Positions 1 through 12,251 of a stretch of DNA of 64,000 nucleotides are shown here, one piece after another. Positions within the stretch are counted from its first letter, which is position 1. The number at the start of each line of letters is the position of its first letter. The position numbers and the translations under genes were made by a program. This stretch comes from Diospyros lotus (Eukaryota; Streptophyta; Magnoliopsida; Ericales; Ebenaceae), in assembly GCF_014633365.1 (NCBI RefSeq), contig NC_068338.1, positions 27,344,291 through 27,408,290 on the forward strand, in the 5' to 3' direction. The notes below the pieces were generated by a model. That model had not been told where the DNA came from, made no database searches, and worked only from the letters and a program-made list of their open reading frames with translations.

Positions 1-1090
1 TACTCTTTGATTGCGTTTCGTTATCTTGTTGGTTAATGTTCTTGCAGATTTGTTGATATTATCTACTTCTCTTTTCTCTCTTTTTGGGTCTAAATTCTCC
101 ACGTCTCTGCCACCAAAACTCTATGAATTATTTGCACTTTTTCAGCATATACATATATGTATGTGCAGTGTGGGCGAGCGCGCTATGTGTACTTTCGCAC
201 GACAATATTAAATTTAAAGACTTGATGATTTGATGAAACTCCTGTGTCTTATACTTTCCTTGCAATCTTCCAACCTTAAATTTGTTCAACGGATAAAATT
301 TCAGCAAATAAAAAGGTTTCATAATATATATGTATATATATTTTCCTTAATTAGCTACCACTACTCCATACATATTTGGGGATTTTTAAGTCCAATTGTT
401 TTCATCATCAAGGCCCAAGGACAGAGATATATATATAACAACTCTCATCTTAATGTTATTAACTGGATTCATACGATTGAGCTAAGTTTTCCCAATAAGA
501 TCGATGATTCAAGTCAATAATTAATATGGGCAGGGATATGATCCGACTTTGATGATGATGATGATGATGATATATGCGTGCGTGCGTGTGTGTGTGTGTG
601 TTTCAAAATTCTTTTTTCCCTTAAACGGCAGATGGATGTAAATAACAGCTCGATCGGAATCATCCATGGCAAAATGGGTTTGCAATTCGTTATTGGTCTC
701 TGTACATACACGAAAGAAAGATATTAATTTTGGCACAATTAATCCTGCATCGATCCAACGGCAAAGGGAATCCACACCGGAAACAACGTAGCTTGTCTCG
801 ATACTGTTGAAAACATGGAATTTATTCAGCAGAACTGCAGTAAGAAGAAGCGTGGGTTTTGCAATCTTCCTACAATTGGCGACGCTACGAGGGCAATGAA
901 ACAAACCTACGTACGTTAAGCCATACAAACAAGTACTATGAAGCCATATATATATATATATATATCAGCCGTAATTTCCTGAGACGTAAAAGGGAAGAGT
1001 GTACGATATGGGCAGAATCCAACGGTGAAATTCATGGTCCACAAACCCATTTCATTCATTTCTTGGCAAGACTGCTGTTGTCTGGTCCGC
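1..1090. other. intergenic DNA with microsatellites
   Basis: I see no supportable gene here. The stretch has a GAT-type triplet repeat (about 550-571) followed by a GT run (about 583-601), and an AT dinucleotide run near 946-964. A 135-codon minus-strand open frame at 521-928 reads through the GT repeat as a Thr/His-rich stretch. It resembles no family I know and is treated as chance. Confidence 0.6.
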
Positions 1091-1093
1091 TAA

Positions 1094-1323
1094 GGGTGTG
1101 TTTGATTACAAAGTGAAAAAGAAAATAAATTTAATTTTTAAGAAAAATTAAAATTAACCCCCTAAGAATTGATTTTCCTTGATTTTGAAGAAAATATGAC
1201 ATTTTTGTATTTGAGTGGAAAACAAAATTCCATGAAAAAAAGTTGTCAATCAAACACCCAAAGTTTAAATTTGACTGAAAAATATTTTCTTTTCTATGTT
1301 TTCTATATCAATCAAACACACCC
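1094..1323. mobile_element. Tourist-like MITE (PIF/Harbinger type), 230 bp
   Basis: The element starts GGGTGTGTTTGAT and ends with its reverse complement ATCAAACACACCC. It is flanked on both sides by TAA (1091-1093 and 1324-1326). A TAA/TTA target duplication with GGG...TGTTTG termini is the hallmark of PIF/Harbinger-derived Tourist MITEs. The AT-rich interior has an extra subterminal copy of the end motif near 1248 and no coding capacity. Assignment rests on termini and target duplication only. Confidence 0.75.
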
Positions 1324-1326
1324 TAA

Positions 1327-2190
1327 TTTCCTTTTCTTATAACAAATTGCTTCATTTTGTCATGAGGAGCCAAAACAATACAATGGCCAAGCAATGAGAC
1401 GCGAGACTGAGCCCCACCAGATTTCCAGCCATGTGAGCCGGGTGAAAAAGTATTTTCACCATCCATGAGAATTCTTTTCACAATATCATTAATTCACGCT
1501 TAATATATATTGAAATTAAATTTCCTAAAAAGTTGACCCTTCTCTTGATAATAATCTTTTAATGTCATGGCCATGAACTCCTTCCCGTGGAAATTAATAA
1601 ATTTGGGATCATGGTACGATCTAATTCATTAGATAGAGAGTGAATGCATGATTCACTTTTTAGTCAATTTTTCTTTTTAATTTGTTCTGTTTCTATGAAA
1701 TTGAAATCATTATTGTATTAACATTTTTAAAAGGGGGTGATATATGAAAAAAAAAAAAAAAAACTGGTAAAACTATATTTTTAGGTAAAATATGATACCT
1801 AATACGCAAAAACAGAACTTCAGATCCGTCGAGATCAGTGGGTCAAACAAGCACAGATGATTTGGACATGGACCTGGACTGGGCCCGGCACATTGTCCAG
1901 TGAACCTCGGCGGCTCAAAGAACGAGGGAAAAGGAAACAACGGCTTGGTCGACGTGTCTGAATAGGATAAGTTATCAATAGAAAAGAAAAAAGACAAAAT
2001 GAATAGAATACGACAAGGATCTGATGTATCTTGAACCTCAAAATTCAACCTTTTCACCGTTACTCTCCGCGTGTCATTCAGTTCGTCAGATATCCGACGC
2101 CTGTCTCTTGCTATTCCCGCCTCTCGAAACCTCCTCACAGTTTTACTGCATGCACGTTAAGATTAACCAACTTTCAAATCCGTTGCGCAC
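1327..2190. other. intergenic DNA upstream of histone pseudogene
   Basis: AT-rich sequence without a recognisable gene. It would contain the promoter of the histone-like pseudogene that follows. Minus-strand open frames at 1773-2138 and 1835-2041 have no family resemblance. Confidence 0.5.
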
Positions 2191-2233
2191 GAGAAATTGA
2201 GAGATGAAGAAGAAGAGAAGGAGATAGAAATTA

Positions 2234-2895
2234 ATGGCTCCGAAGAAGCGTCAGGGGAATGTGGTGGTGAGGACGACCGGGTTCCGGAGGAGGCTGCCGC
2301 CGCCGAACCAGAAGCTGAGACTGTGACGCCAGCCAAAGAGATAGTTGTGGAGGACAAAAGGGAAGAGCAACAGGAGGAGGAGGGGCAGGAAACTGTGCAA
2401 GAGGAGGTCGAGCTTCCGGAGCAAGAACAGGCCCAGAAAGGGAAAGAAAAAGCCGTCCAGGAAGAAGAACCAATCAACAAAGAAGGAGGAGAGAAGCAGA
2501 AGAACCAGAATGCTGAAGATGAGGCGCCGAAGAAGAAGGCAACCAAAGAAGGGGGAGAGAGGGGAGGCGAAGAAGAGGAGGAGAGGGCGGCGGCGGCGGA
2601 GGGGGATACAAGATATATGTGTACATAGTGATGAAGCAGGTGCACCAGGAGATGGGAATATCGATCGGGGAAGGCGATGACGGTGCTGAAGAACTTCATG
2701 AGCGACATGTTCGTGAGGCTTGCGGAGGAGGCTGGGCGGCTGTCCTGATACTCGGAGAAGATGACGCTAGCTGTCGTCCAGGGAGGTTCAGGGGGCGGTG
2801 CAGCTGGTTCTTCCCGGCGAGCTCGGCAAGCATGCCATTGCCGATCGAGGGCACCAAGTTAGGCCGTCAGCAACTCCATTTCGAACACATCATAT
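2234..2895 (+). pseudogene. histone H2B.8/H2B.S-like variant, frameshifted pseudogene
   Basis: Pieces of one H2B variant lie in order but in shifting frames. A MAPKK-type start is at 2234. A long Glu/Lys/Ala-rich disordered tail follows in another frame to about 2600. The histone fold begins at 2607 with YKIYVY and VMKQVHQEMGIS, jumps frame at 2671 (KAMTVLKNFMSDMF...RLAEEAGRLS), meets an in-frame TGA at 2746-2748, jumps again at 2774 (SSREVQGAVQLVLPGEL), and once more at 2847 (EGTKLGRQ). The order and wording match the angiosperm H2B.8/H2B.S class, known for a long disordered N-terminus and a role in seed or sperm chromatin. At least four frame changes plus a stop make it a pseudogene unless the assembly carries several indel errors. 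Other genes in this window are intact, so local decay is more likely. The 143-codon acidic open frame at 2197-2628 is part of this locus, not a separate gene. Confidence 0.75.
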
Positions 2896-2919
2896 CCGGG
2901 TCCAAATCCTAGCCAGCTG

Positions 2920-3879
2920 GTTAGGCTAGGCCGCTTGCTTTTGATTTTCTCTGCTCTCTGCATGTGATTTTGGTTTGTTCATTAAATCAAGCAGCCGGCT
3001 GTTTGGTAACCTGGAAAATAAGAGGCCCTGATGCATGCATGCAGGTCTACTATAGTTATAGTTCTTGTTGTTCTTGTTGTCTTGTTGCTACTTAATTAGT
3101 TATTTGATTGCATGCATGCCAATGGCCTTGTGAATTAGTAGGTCGTATATCTCTGTGTACGTCATATATGTTTGCCTTGTCCCATATCATCCCTAGCTCG
3201 TTATATATATATATATATTAATTTTTAATTAGTAATTAATGTAACATATTCGACTATGACGTACTACTACTCTCTTCAGTCGATTCTAAAATGAAAGCAT
3301 TCTTTATATCATACGGATAAACATATCTTATAATAATTAATACAGCCATCCGGCCTGTAATTCTCTCTGGTTTTCATGGTCTTTCACTCTATTATTAGCT
3401 TTACTCGCTCTATCTCACGCTCCAGTATCGGTAGCTAATAGAATGAATGATGTCAACTTATTATTAATTGTTTGATCAATCTAAAATGAATTAAAAGTTT
3501 AACTGGGAACGCAAATTTTTAACTGAAAGTGGATAATTTCTCTTCCAATTAACATGCAGAAATAAACTATTCCTTACCATTCGAGTTACAACTTCAATAA
3601 TAATTAATTAATATCAACTTATAAAATCAAATACAAAGGTTAGTGATTAAGGGTATAAAATCAATTGGAATATAATGACAGGAGGAAATTAAACTCTAGA
3701 GAAATAATTCGATGCCGTTAATATTTTATTATAGACAAATTGTTACGTGGCTATTTAATCCACACGACTGGTTGACTATTGTTCTTAGTAGTCAACTCAA
3801 TCCAATCAATCAAAAGTGGAGGAATTTTTCAGAAACCATGGGCGGCGACTTAAGATGTACATGTACCTAAAGAATTAGG
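2920..3879. other. intergenic AT-rich DNA
   Basis: No gene seen. It contains scattered TGCATG palindromes (3030-3045, 3110-3119) and a short AT repeat near 3204-3218. It likely includes the promoter of the following RING-H2 gene. Confidence 0.5.
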
Positions 3880-4072
3880 GTGAGATCCACAAGTGGCAGC
3901 GGAAGTGTAAATAGATGGACCCTCACCAACCCACCCAGACTTGGTCCAAGGTTCCCCCGCCGTCGATGTCTCCCTCGTCCAAAACCAGAATCCACCAAAC
4001 CTCTCGAACTATATCCCCAATTCATCATGATCTTTTTAGTCTGTCCACTTCATCATCACCATTATTTAGAAT

Positions 4073-4087
4073 CCCCCCCCCCCCCCC
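4073..4087. repeat. poly(C) tract, 15 nt
   Basis: An uninterrupted run of 15 C, 35 nt upstream of the ATL start codon, inside a pyrimidine-rich probable 5' UTR. Confidence 0.9.
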
Positions 4088-4122
4088 TTTCTGTCTCTAA
4101 ATCGAGTAGCAGCCACAGAGAA

Positions 4123-4815
4123 ATGAAGCAGCAGCAAGGCCGGAAGCTCCTGCAATACGACAGCAGTCCGACCGGAACCCTCACCGGCTCGTCACCGCCG
4201 AGGCTACCCGTCGCCAGTAAGCTTAATTCCGCCTTCGACTCCTCCATGGCCCTCACCGCCCTCATCCTCCTCTCCGCTCTCTTCTTCGTCGGCTTCCTCT
4301 CCATCTACATCCGCCACTGCGCCGAGGACGCCACCGATTTCCCCCCCCGCCGCCGCCGCCGGCAAAGCCCTCCCACGTGGCGTCCCTGCTCCGGCTCCGC
4401 CAAAGGCCTTGACCCCGACGTCGTCCGGTCCCTGCCGGTGCTGTCTTACGGTGGGGGCGAGAAGCATCCGATCGACTGCGCCATCTGCCTGAGCGAGTTC
4501 GAGGATAGAGAGATGGTGAAGATGATTCCGTATTGCCGCCACGTGTTCCACCCGGCCTGCATTGACACGTGGCTTTCGGCCCATGTGTCGTGCCCGCTTT
4601 GTCGCACGACCCAGATGTCGGCAGTGGCGGAGGTCCGTTTGGGTCTGGGCGAGGAGGACGATAATCAAGGCGGGAGTGAAAATCCGATCAGATTGACGGC
4701 GGACGACGGTGACACGCGGCAAGAGGCGGGACTGGGGGAGAGGGAGATGAGAAGAGTGCGTATTCAGCACGGGGGAGATTTGGGGGGGCACGGGAGCTCT
4801 GACTTTGGTAGGTGA
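4123..4815 (+). CDS. ATL-family RING-H2 E3 ubiquitin ligase
   Basis: This predicts a 230-aa protein from one intronless exon, as is usual for ATL genes. A membrane span lies at about residues 42-63 (MALTALILLSALFFVGFL). The ATL-specific GLD motif is at 95-97. A complete RING-H2 finger covers 119-160 with Cys119, Cys122, Cys138, His140, His143, Cys146, Cys157 and Cys160, and the Trp150 expected for E2 contact. The family transfers ubiquitin from E2 to substrates at membranes, often in defence or stress responses; the substrate here cannot be inferred. The frame is open upstream to 3880, but translation from 4123 gives the normal ATL layout, and the upstream part includes a 15-nt poly(C) tract (4073-4087), so I take that part as 5' UTR. 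The C-terminal 70 residues are acidic and polar. Confidence 0.92.
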   Translation: MKQQQGRKLLQYDSSPTGTLTGSSPPRLPVASKLNSAFDSSMALTALILLSALFFVGFLSIYIRHCAEDATDFPPRRRRRQSPPTWRPCSGSAKGLDPDVVRSLPVLSYGGGEKHPIDCAICLSEFEDREMVKMIPYCRHVFHPACIDTWLSAHVSCPLCRTTQMSAVAEVRLGLGEEDDNQGGSENPIRLTADDGDTRQEAGLGEREMRRVRIQHGGDLGGHGSSDFGR

Positions 4816-5879
4816 GAGTGGGCCCGGAGGTGTGTGTTAATGTGTAAATACTTGTGCGGCGCTCGGGACATTTACTAATTTGATTAATTAATTGATTATA
4901 CACTATTTTAATTTTGTGCTCCTCTTGTTTCAATTCATCCTGCGGCTTTTAGGATTATTATATTTAGATTGTGTTTATTAATTAAGATATAAAATAAAAA
5001 AATAATATTTTTATTAAGTGATCGAATAAATAATATTTTAATATTAATTTAATAAATTGTAAGTTCAATTCTCACACTACGTAATGAAATAAAGTCTCAC
5101 ACTTACGATTTATCTCTTTTGACGTAATCAAGAACATAAACACCAGAAATAAAATAAAATAAAATAAATCACGTATTTTTTTATTATTCTCTAATAAATA
5201 AATTTATTTTAAATCTTATTGAAAAAAATAAAATACTTTTTATTTTTATTTTAATTAAAAAATATTTTAATTTTATCGTAATATAATAATTTTATTTTAC
5301 TTAGCGCTATCTTAGGCTGGATTAACATACCAACTTCAATTTGCAAGATGTAGAAGAACCGTTATACATCGCATCCAAGTCATTGTCAACAAATTAAGGG
5401 ATATGGCAAAAACACTGAATATTCAAGTTAGTGAAGTGACGTTAAGATTGTAGATTTACACCACCGAGATTGCAAGTGTCTTTCTGCAATAGCTTTTCAC
5501 GTTGAAGCTTACACACAAAGGCTCAGCAAGACAGAACCTGACCTCTGTACCACAGGCTTCTCCAACACATGGCAAAGCCGGATCCATTCGATCCTTTATT
5601 TACTTTGCGTCTTAAAAATAGTATGTGAAGTGAAGTGAAGCGAAGCGAGAAGCAAGCAGTCTGTGTTGTCTGGGATTTGGCTGATATCAACGAAATGGTA
5701 ATAGTCCGCCTCGCCATGGAAATGGAAGGAGAGAGAACAATCTTCAACTCCATAGAAATTGGATGAAAAAAATACCCAATTCAATAACTTAACTTATTCG
5801 GATGGATTCATTCCAAAAACAAATCACGTATATGCCATCACCAGCTGCAGATGATGCATAGATATTTCATGTCAACTTA
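4816..5879. other. intergenic AT-rich DNA between convergent genes
   Basis: It holds the 3' flank of the ATL gene and the 3' flank of the minus-strand RING gene. 4960-5290 is extremely AT-rich, and a short (AAAAT)n run lies near 5148-5167. No gene is supported. Confidence 0.55.
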
Positions 5880-8800
5880 TTATTGGGCGAAATAGGCACG
5901 AATCATCTCGACAACAGGCGCTTGGCACATTGGACACTTTCCTCCTCTTTGGACCAGCTTGTCTGCACATTTTGAACACGTGCACATGTGCCCGCATCTG
6001 AGAAGAATAATAAGGTTTTTTAAGTTGGCTATACAAATTTGTAAAGAAGAGTGGTGCTCTGAGAGATCAAGAGTTACCGGTATAGTAAAGAATCTATGTT
6101 TTTATCACAGCATATGCAACAAATTCTTTTCCTCACATGATCCCATTTGGATTGATCTGCTTTCAAATTCTCATCATCATCGCTCACTGCAAGAGAATAG
6201 TGAGGTGCATTTACCAGTTAATTTGAGCTCGTCACTCATTTCTATCTATAGCTTGAAACAAATAAAAGCTATAAATCAAACAGGAACCGGTTAAGGTTGT
6301 ACAGAAACCTGTTGAACCAGCAGACATGTTGAGAGCAGCAGAAAGCTCTTGTCTAACAGCGCGCTGCAATTCAAGCTGCATATCCATGCAGGCCTCCAGC
6401 ATCCTTTGCATGTTGTTCATCCGCTGCTGAAGCCTAGCCATGTCAATCCTCAAATCATTGATGATCTCCCACTCCTGCTCCCAATCAGAACCAGTACTCA
6501 ATTGAAGAAGAGCAAGAGGTGAATAAGGATGCTAACAACATTAGAAGCTCAAATCTAACATTGGGTCAAGTAAAACATCTCATTTAATCAAATAGGGTTA
6601 AGGAAGTTTTCTGAAAAAAAAAAGTCTGGGTTAGAAAGGCTAAATTTCATCAATTTACTCACTTTGGATAATGATATCTACATTTAAAAAAAAAGTACAG
6701 AATTCTTCACATTCTATAATCTCTCCCCGCCACAACCACCCCCCCCCCCCCCCCCCCGCGGGGCGCCTTTTATGTTCATACATAAATTTCCATATTTGAG
6801 GATTGTTTAACTAGTATAAAATATAATTCTGTGTGACATATTGAAAGATAGAAACTACAGTACTTTGATTTTGGATAAACTCACAATTCCCAGGCCATGG
6901 CGCGAGTGATTCTGTGACCAATTATCATCTAGCAACTCCTGGTCCCAGAAAGGCTGAGGAGTGAATGGCTGTGCGGGGAGAGCAAGTGAAGCCCCCTCAG
7001 CAACATCCGACTGACCCTGGTCTTGAGCTCCACTGTCCTGCACATCTTCCTCTACCAATGCAGGAGAGCCTGGAGAAAGTGATGTCCCATCCGGCTCCCA
7101 GTTGTCGGAGGCATGAGCTTGCCTTTCAGCATATGATTGAATCAGCTGGTCAAGACTCACACGGAAATCACTTTGAAGAAGGTTAGAGACGCTTCTCCTG
7201 AAACATAAGCAGAACCTCCAGTAAATTCTTTTATCACGAAGGAAAAAAAAGCCTAATGTTTTAGGTAATCAGATTACCAACCTATTTAGAAGTTCTCTAA
7301 TCTCTGAACTATACGTGTTATCATCATCTGGGAAATAAGATGTACTAAACCTTCCAGCTGGAGTTGCTTGCCAAGAAAACGGCTCATCTAAGAAATTATC
7401 CGTAGCCTCCAGCAGATCATTATCATGCCATCCTCCATGCAATTCCTGCACGTGATGTTCTTCTCCTCCTCCTTCAGTCCCCAATGTTCCCTCAACCCAG
7501 TCATTAGCAGTTCCTTCACTCTCATTTACATATGTGCCTTCCCCATCGTCATCATCTCTCCATTCACTAAATTCATAATCATTTTCTGGTTGCCAGTCAC
7601 TGTCTGCATTATCAGTAAATGGTTCCCGCCGCTCTTCTACTTGTACAGACGTAGGCGGCCAATGCATTCCTTCTGTTGTACTGCTCTCGTGGTTATCTGC
7701 ATGATTCAATGATACAAGCACCTCAAATTCCTCGCCACTAAGCACAGTTTGTTCACATTCCTCACCAATGGGCTCACAGCGTTCAGGTACTTCATGACTA
7801 CTTAGTTGATGACGTTGTACATGTTCTTCTTGACCTTCAACTCCTGAATTTTGTGGCCAAGAGTTTGCAACACCTTCCCCACAGCTTTCACCAATATTCT
7901 CCCCTATACCACTGTTCTTTCCAATGGACACCGAACTGGATGATGGAAGTCTATTTTCTTCATTTTCAAAATTCCGTACATATTGTTCTTCTTGAGCTGT
8001 CGCTTCCTGCCAATTTATTGTATCTTGACCAGTGTCACCTTCTAATGGAAAGGTGCATGACTGGTTGGTGTCTCTTACCCCATTTCTAGGTCCAAACCAT
8101 TCTTGGTTTACGTTAAGGTTGACTTGTAAACTGTTTGTTTGAGAGTTTTCATTTACAAAGTTATTTATGTCAATGTTAGATGAGGTATCAGACCTGGCAC
8201 TGACAGATGGACAGCGGTCAAAATTGTCCAATCTGGAGAGGAATCCTTCCCTGCACAATCAAGTAAAAATCAAGTAAAGATGCACAAAATCCTTAAATTA
8301 AAGTAAATATGGACAACAACAAACAACAGTAATATATCAATCCTTGATCCCACCAGGCGGGGAAAGTGAATATGGACAGGTAAAAAACTTTTACTTCATG
8401 GTCTAACTCAATGAAAAATGATGACATTTCCACTGCAAGAACACCAAGCTCAGACTATGCTTGGCTCATTAGAAGTAGTTTATGTAAGAAACAGACAATG
8501 AATAAGAACAAGGAGGGAAAGTAAAAGTTTGAAATCTTGTACTGTGGTTGCACACTGGGTCAAATGACATAAATCATCACCTGCTAGAACCGTTGAAATT
8601 ATGGAGATCGTGGTGCCAGATGGAAACCATTTTCAAAACTTGCAATCAATGCATCCAAGAAAGTTAGGGAATACTCTTAGGTGTGATGAGTTATAAAGGC
8701 ATTATAGAAGATAGAAACAATTGACGAGTTAGACTTAATGTAGCCAACCTCACATAGAAGGATTAAGGTTTGATATGTTGCTCTTGTTGTGGAAAAAGTA

Positions 8801-11800
8801 GAAGTTCCCAAATATGAAGCAGCATTATTTAAGTGCACTATACAAAGGAAGACGCTGAGAAATAAAATGAAGGAACTTGTTCTAAATATAGCATGGAAGA
8901 GTCTATACCTTAAACCTGCCACAGTATGCCTTTGTCTTAGTAAACCCAATTCATTTGCTGCTAAAGATGAGGGCTTCTTATCCTGGACCAATCTTCCACT
9001 TCGCAAGAATCTACCTCTCAATAAGGACTACACCATTACATAATAACAAATTTAATCATGGAAAAATATTTAGAAAAAAAGGTATAATGTGAAATCATAT
9101 CCTATGAGCAGAAAATACGATACACAACAACCTTCCCAAAAAAACCTTTATACAAAATGCAATCATCTGAAGGGGGCTTTCGGATTTCATGCAAACAGAA
9201 GGAAACATAATGAACTACTGCTCTCTGCATCTGCTGTAGGTGTGTAGATGTTGCTTTAGATGAACAAGAATGACCAAATGGACCTTGTATTAAGCCAATC
9301 ATACAAATAAGAGGGATGCATGATTTCATCCATTTCCTTGGTTCTCATACAATCATAAAAAGTACAGGAAGATCAAAGGAATCACGATATAGACTAATCA
9401 TACAATGTTTTTTTTTTTTCCCGCATGTATGTCATTGCTAGTCCACATAATAAGTGTATAGTGGTAATAGTGCAGGCTGATTCATATGCTCCACATATTA
9501 AATATTGTAAGTATACAAGAAATGGTAACACTCAACTGCAAGTTATAGGCTTTGTGACAAGCAAGTCAAGTTAGATAACCGCCCCTATTTGTTGGTCTAT
9601 CATACCGATTCTCTTCTTCTGTTAGCTCTATCCAAAGCCACTTTTTCGGTACAAACACATGAACATATTTTTTCCAAACATACCTGCAAGAAAATTCTAA
9701 ATACAATTGAGACACGGCTTTGTAAACATACCTAACCCACCAACTACATGCAGCACTCGGACAGGCAGAACCCTGACACTTTCTTAGAGTGGGAAATAAA
9801 CTAATCCATTTCTGCTGGACACGCAAAGCACACCATGTGTCATCGTGATAAACTTGGTCTCCAAGGCTTAGGTTGGCACATGAGGCTTGGTTGCTTCCAA
9901 AAGCCCAGGTATACTCCAGAAGAGCTCTCTGCCACTTCCTCTTCCTAGATCGTCTGAGCTCTCTCCGGCAGTGCCCTGGGTTGGGCAATGGGGACATGGA
10001 GCCTCATTCACAGGATTCTAAGGATCCAGAATGCAGAATCAAATTAGCGTTTCCTCAGGGCACTGGTCACTCCATGCTTGAGGAACTTTCACCTCCTTTA
10101 TTTGTTAAGAGAAACAGAGAAACCATTGAAGGACAAACCAAAAGAAAAAGGTGGCAATTTCCACAAGTCCATTATCATACTCAAGGGGCCCACCTACCAC
10201 CTGTGGTACTTGGAGCAAGCCCAACTGGTCCAAGGACAAGGTTTCCAGTGACACTTAAGACTCTCCATTCCGCTAAGACAATAAGAGGAAGTGAGGAACT
10301 GAATGTCCGTGGGACAAGCTAGACCTCCAATAGATTGGCAACCAAGTCTAGGTGGCCAATTGTCCATTCAAAGGGTGTTCTTCCTCCTGAACTTCATTTT
10401 GTCAAGAGCTCTCCACCGGCACTCCATCTCCAGATTGTCTGAACTCTCTCTTGACCATAGTTGGCAAATTCTTGCTCCTTCTTGTTACTCTCCAAGTGGT
10501 CCCACTTGTCTACAGATCACAACTTCCCCTCAGTCTCACTACCTAAATAAATTCCCAGTTCTATCCCTAGTCTATCAAGATACTAAACCAGAATCAAATA
10601 TGCAACTGGATCATATTCCTTGTCATCCATTGTTTCTACATTTGGAGAACCAACTACAGAACTTAATTTAGCTCCAAGTCAATACGTATCTTCCTCCAAA
10701 AGATATATCGCTGCAATAGAAGACCTTTATTGACTGATCGTATTTTGACTCACAAGTAACCAACTCCCCTCCATAGAGAATAATTACTAAATTTTATAAA
10801 TTAACAATTGATTTAATCTTGGAAAGGGATTTTTGGAATGGAAAACATGCAAACACGAGATAAACATATTACACAAAATGCTGGAATTTTTATTGGTAGC
10901 AACTATTAGAAACCTGCTACAAGGAATTAGAAATATCATTTTATTGAATAACCAAAATGAGTCCTCCTCCACCTAAGAAATCACGTAGTCAGACCTGATT
11001 GTGATTCATAACCACTTGAGATGGGGTGCCATTATGTTATTTTTTGCACTAAAATATCATTAAAAACTTGACAACATAATTTCCATAAGAAATTTTGCAC
11101 ATTGAACAAACTTTAAATAATGCATGTTAGCTACAATCACATCCTTTCAAACCACCCAAAACAGGCATGGAATTTAATGTGAATCTCTTACTGGGAAGCA
11201 ATCTTATCTATCAATAACACAAGAATCCCAAATCACAAGTCATCCTTAACAACACACTACTACTAAATAAATAGACACCAAAACCACATGCAACACGAGA
11301 TCTTTACAGGTTTCAGATTTAAGGTTCTGCTGCTGTCATAGAGGCTGTTCTGTAGACTTGACACTAGGTATGATGAAGAGGTAAATGAGTAAAGACATGA
11401 CTGAAAGTCAAAAACATAAACATTTGCAAAAGAAGTCTTGCCTGGATACGATTGCGGTGAGCAAAATCAGACACAGGCCGGTGCTCCAACAGATGCTGGA
11501 GTTCTCTTTGCCTCTCCTGCTTAGCCCTTGCCAACAAATCAACCAAAGCCTGTCTGCCACATAATTTGCGGATGTTCCTTCGAGCACCGAACTCCCGCTG
11601 ATTAACAAAAAATCCATTGTGAACCCTTGTAGCAATTTCAGCAGCTTGTCCTTCGCCGCTACTACAAGTGCCTCTCTGCTGGCTAGTCAATCTCACCCAC
11701 TCCCTTACATTTCTGACTCTCTCATATTCGTTTTCTTCAAGCTGTTGTGCCCTTAAATTTCTGTTCGCTTGGGAGCAATTGGATGCATGGCCTGTGGATC

Positions 11801-12251
11801 CATTGTTCATCCACCCCTGGAATATTTGCCTCACTCTTCCCCTTTCAGCCTCCCCAAAATCAATGGACTGCTCCGAGCTGGAACTGTTCCCCTCCTCGTT
11901 ATCATTCTGCAACCCCATTTGGCCTTGGGGCCATGCTTGGCACTCATTTGCATTCTCAGTGCCATTCTCTAAGCTATCTCCACCGTGATTATCTTGCCTC
12001 TCAGAAAAATATGTATTCACAGGATTAGAGCTCAATCCATCAATTGTCTCCTGCGGTAGTCTATCTCCGACTCTCAATTGGGAACGATTCACCACGTGTT
12101 CACCCTCAATCTCCCGCCACATCTGGAGAAGAGAGGATGCCCGGGCGCTTGGCCTATCATGATTAGCCCACCGCCTTGAGAGTGGAGACCGAGACTCCCT
12201 ATGAAAGGAAGAATCAAACATGGAAACATTCTGGAAACCAGCAACAGCCAT
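5880..12251 (-). CDS. large acidic protein with coiled coil and C-terminal RING finger (RING/U-box superfamily)
   Basis: Seven coding exons in transcript order: 12251-11442, 9027-8909, 8250-7282, 7197-6885, 6474-6309, 6186-6078, 5997-5880. They total 2604 nt with consistent phase, giving 867 aa. The first exon begins [16 protein letters not shown] and contains [11 protein letters not shown]. The middle (about 310-632) is very acidic and Ser/Glu/Asn-rich. A coiled coil lies at about 738-785 ([18 protein letters not shown]). A C3HC4 RING covers about 815-856 ([20 protein letters not shown], then CSKC and CPMC), and the protein ends IRAYFAQ. This architecture matches an uncharacterised plant RING family (Arabidopsis At5g04460 type), presumed E3 ligases; no substrate is known to me. 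The first intron uses a GC donor (CAG|GCAAGA) and TAG acceptor. The other introns are GT-AG. The exon 4/5 junction reads GLGI-EWEIIND, using the CAG before GAG TGG. A CT-rich 5' UTR lies upstream around 12908-12935. Confidence 0.9.
6739..6757. repeat. poly(C) tract, 19 nt
   Basis: Uninterrupted run of 19 C, followed by a short GC-rich stretch, within the intron between exons 4 and 5 of the large RING gene (poly(G) in the transcript). Confidence 0.9.
9028..11441 (-). other. 2.4-kb first intron of the RING gene, GC-AG type, with unexplained 9.56-10.68 kb segment
   Basis: The intron starts GCAAGA after CAG and ends TAG before TCC TTA. Its centre (9560-10680) is less AT-rich than the rest and holds overlapping open frames on both strands (9566-9997 minus; 9873-10322 and 10303-10671 plus). 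None resembles a family I recognise. A diverged repeat links about 9918-9965 and 10392-10440 (both begin AGAGCTCTC and contain GTCTGA.CTCTCTC). An old inserted element is plausible but unproven. Confidence 0.55.

Noticed and set aside
2163..2708. 181-codon minus-strand Ser/Pro-rich open frame
   Set aside because: It is the antisense shadow of the Glu/Lys-rich tail and fold of the H2B-like pseudogene.
4204..4791. 195-codon minus-strand open frame
   Set aside because: Antisense of the ATL RING-H2 coding region; composition follows the GC-rich codons of the real gene.
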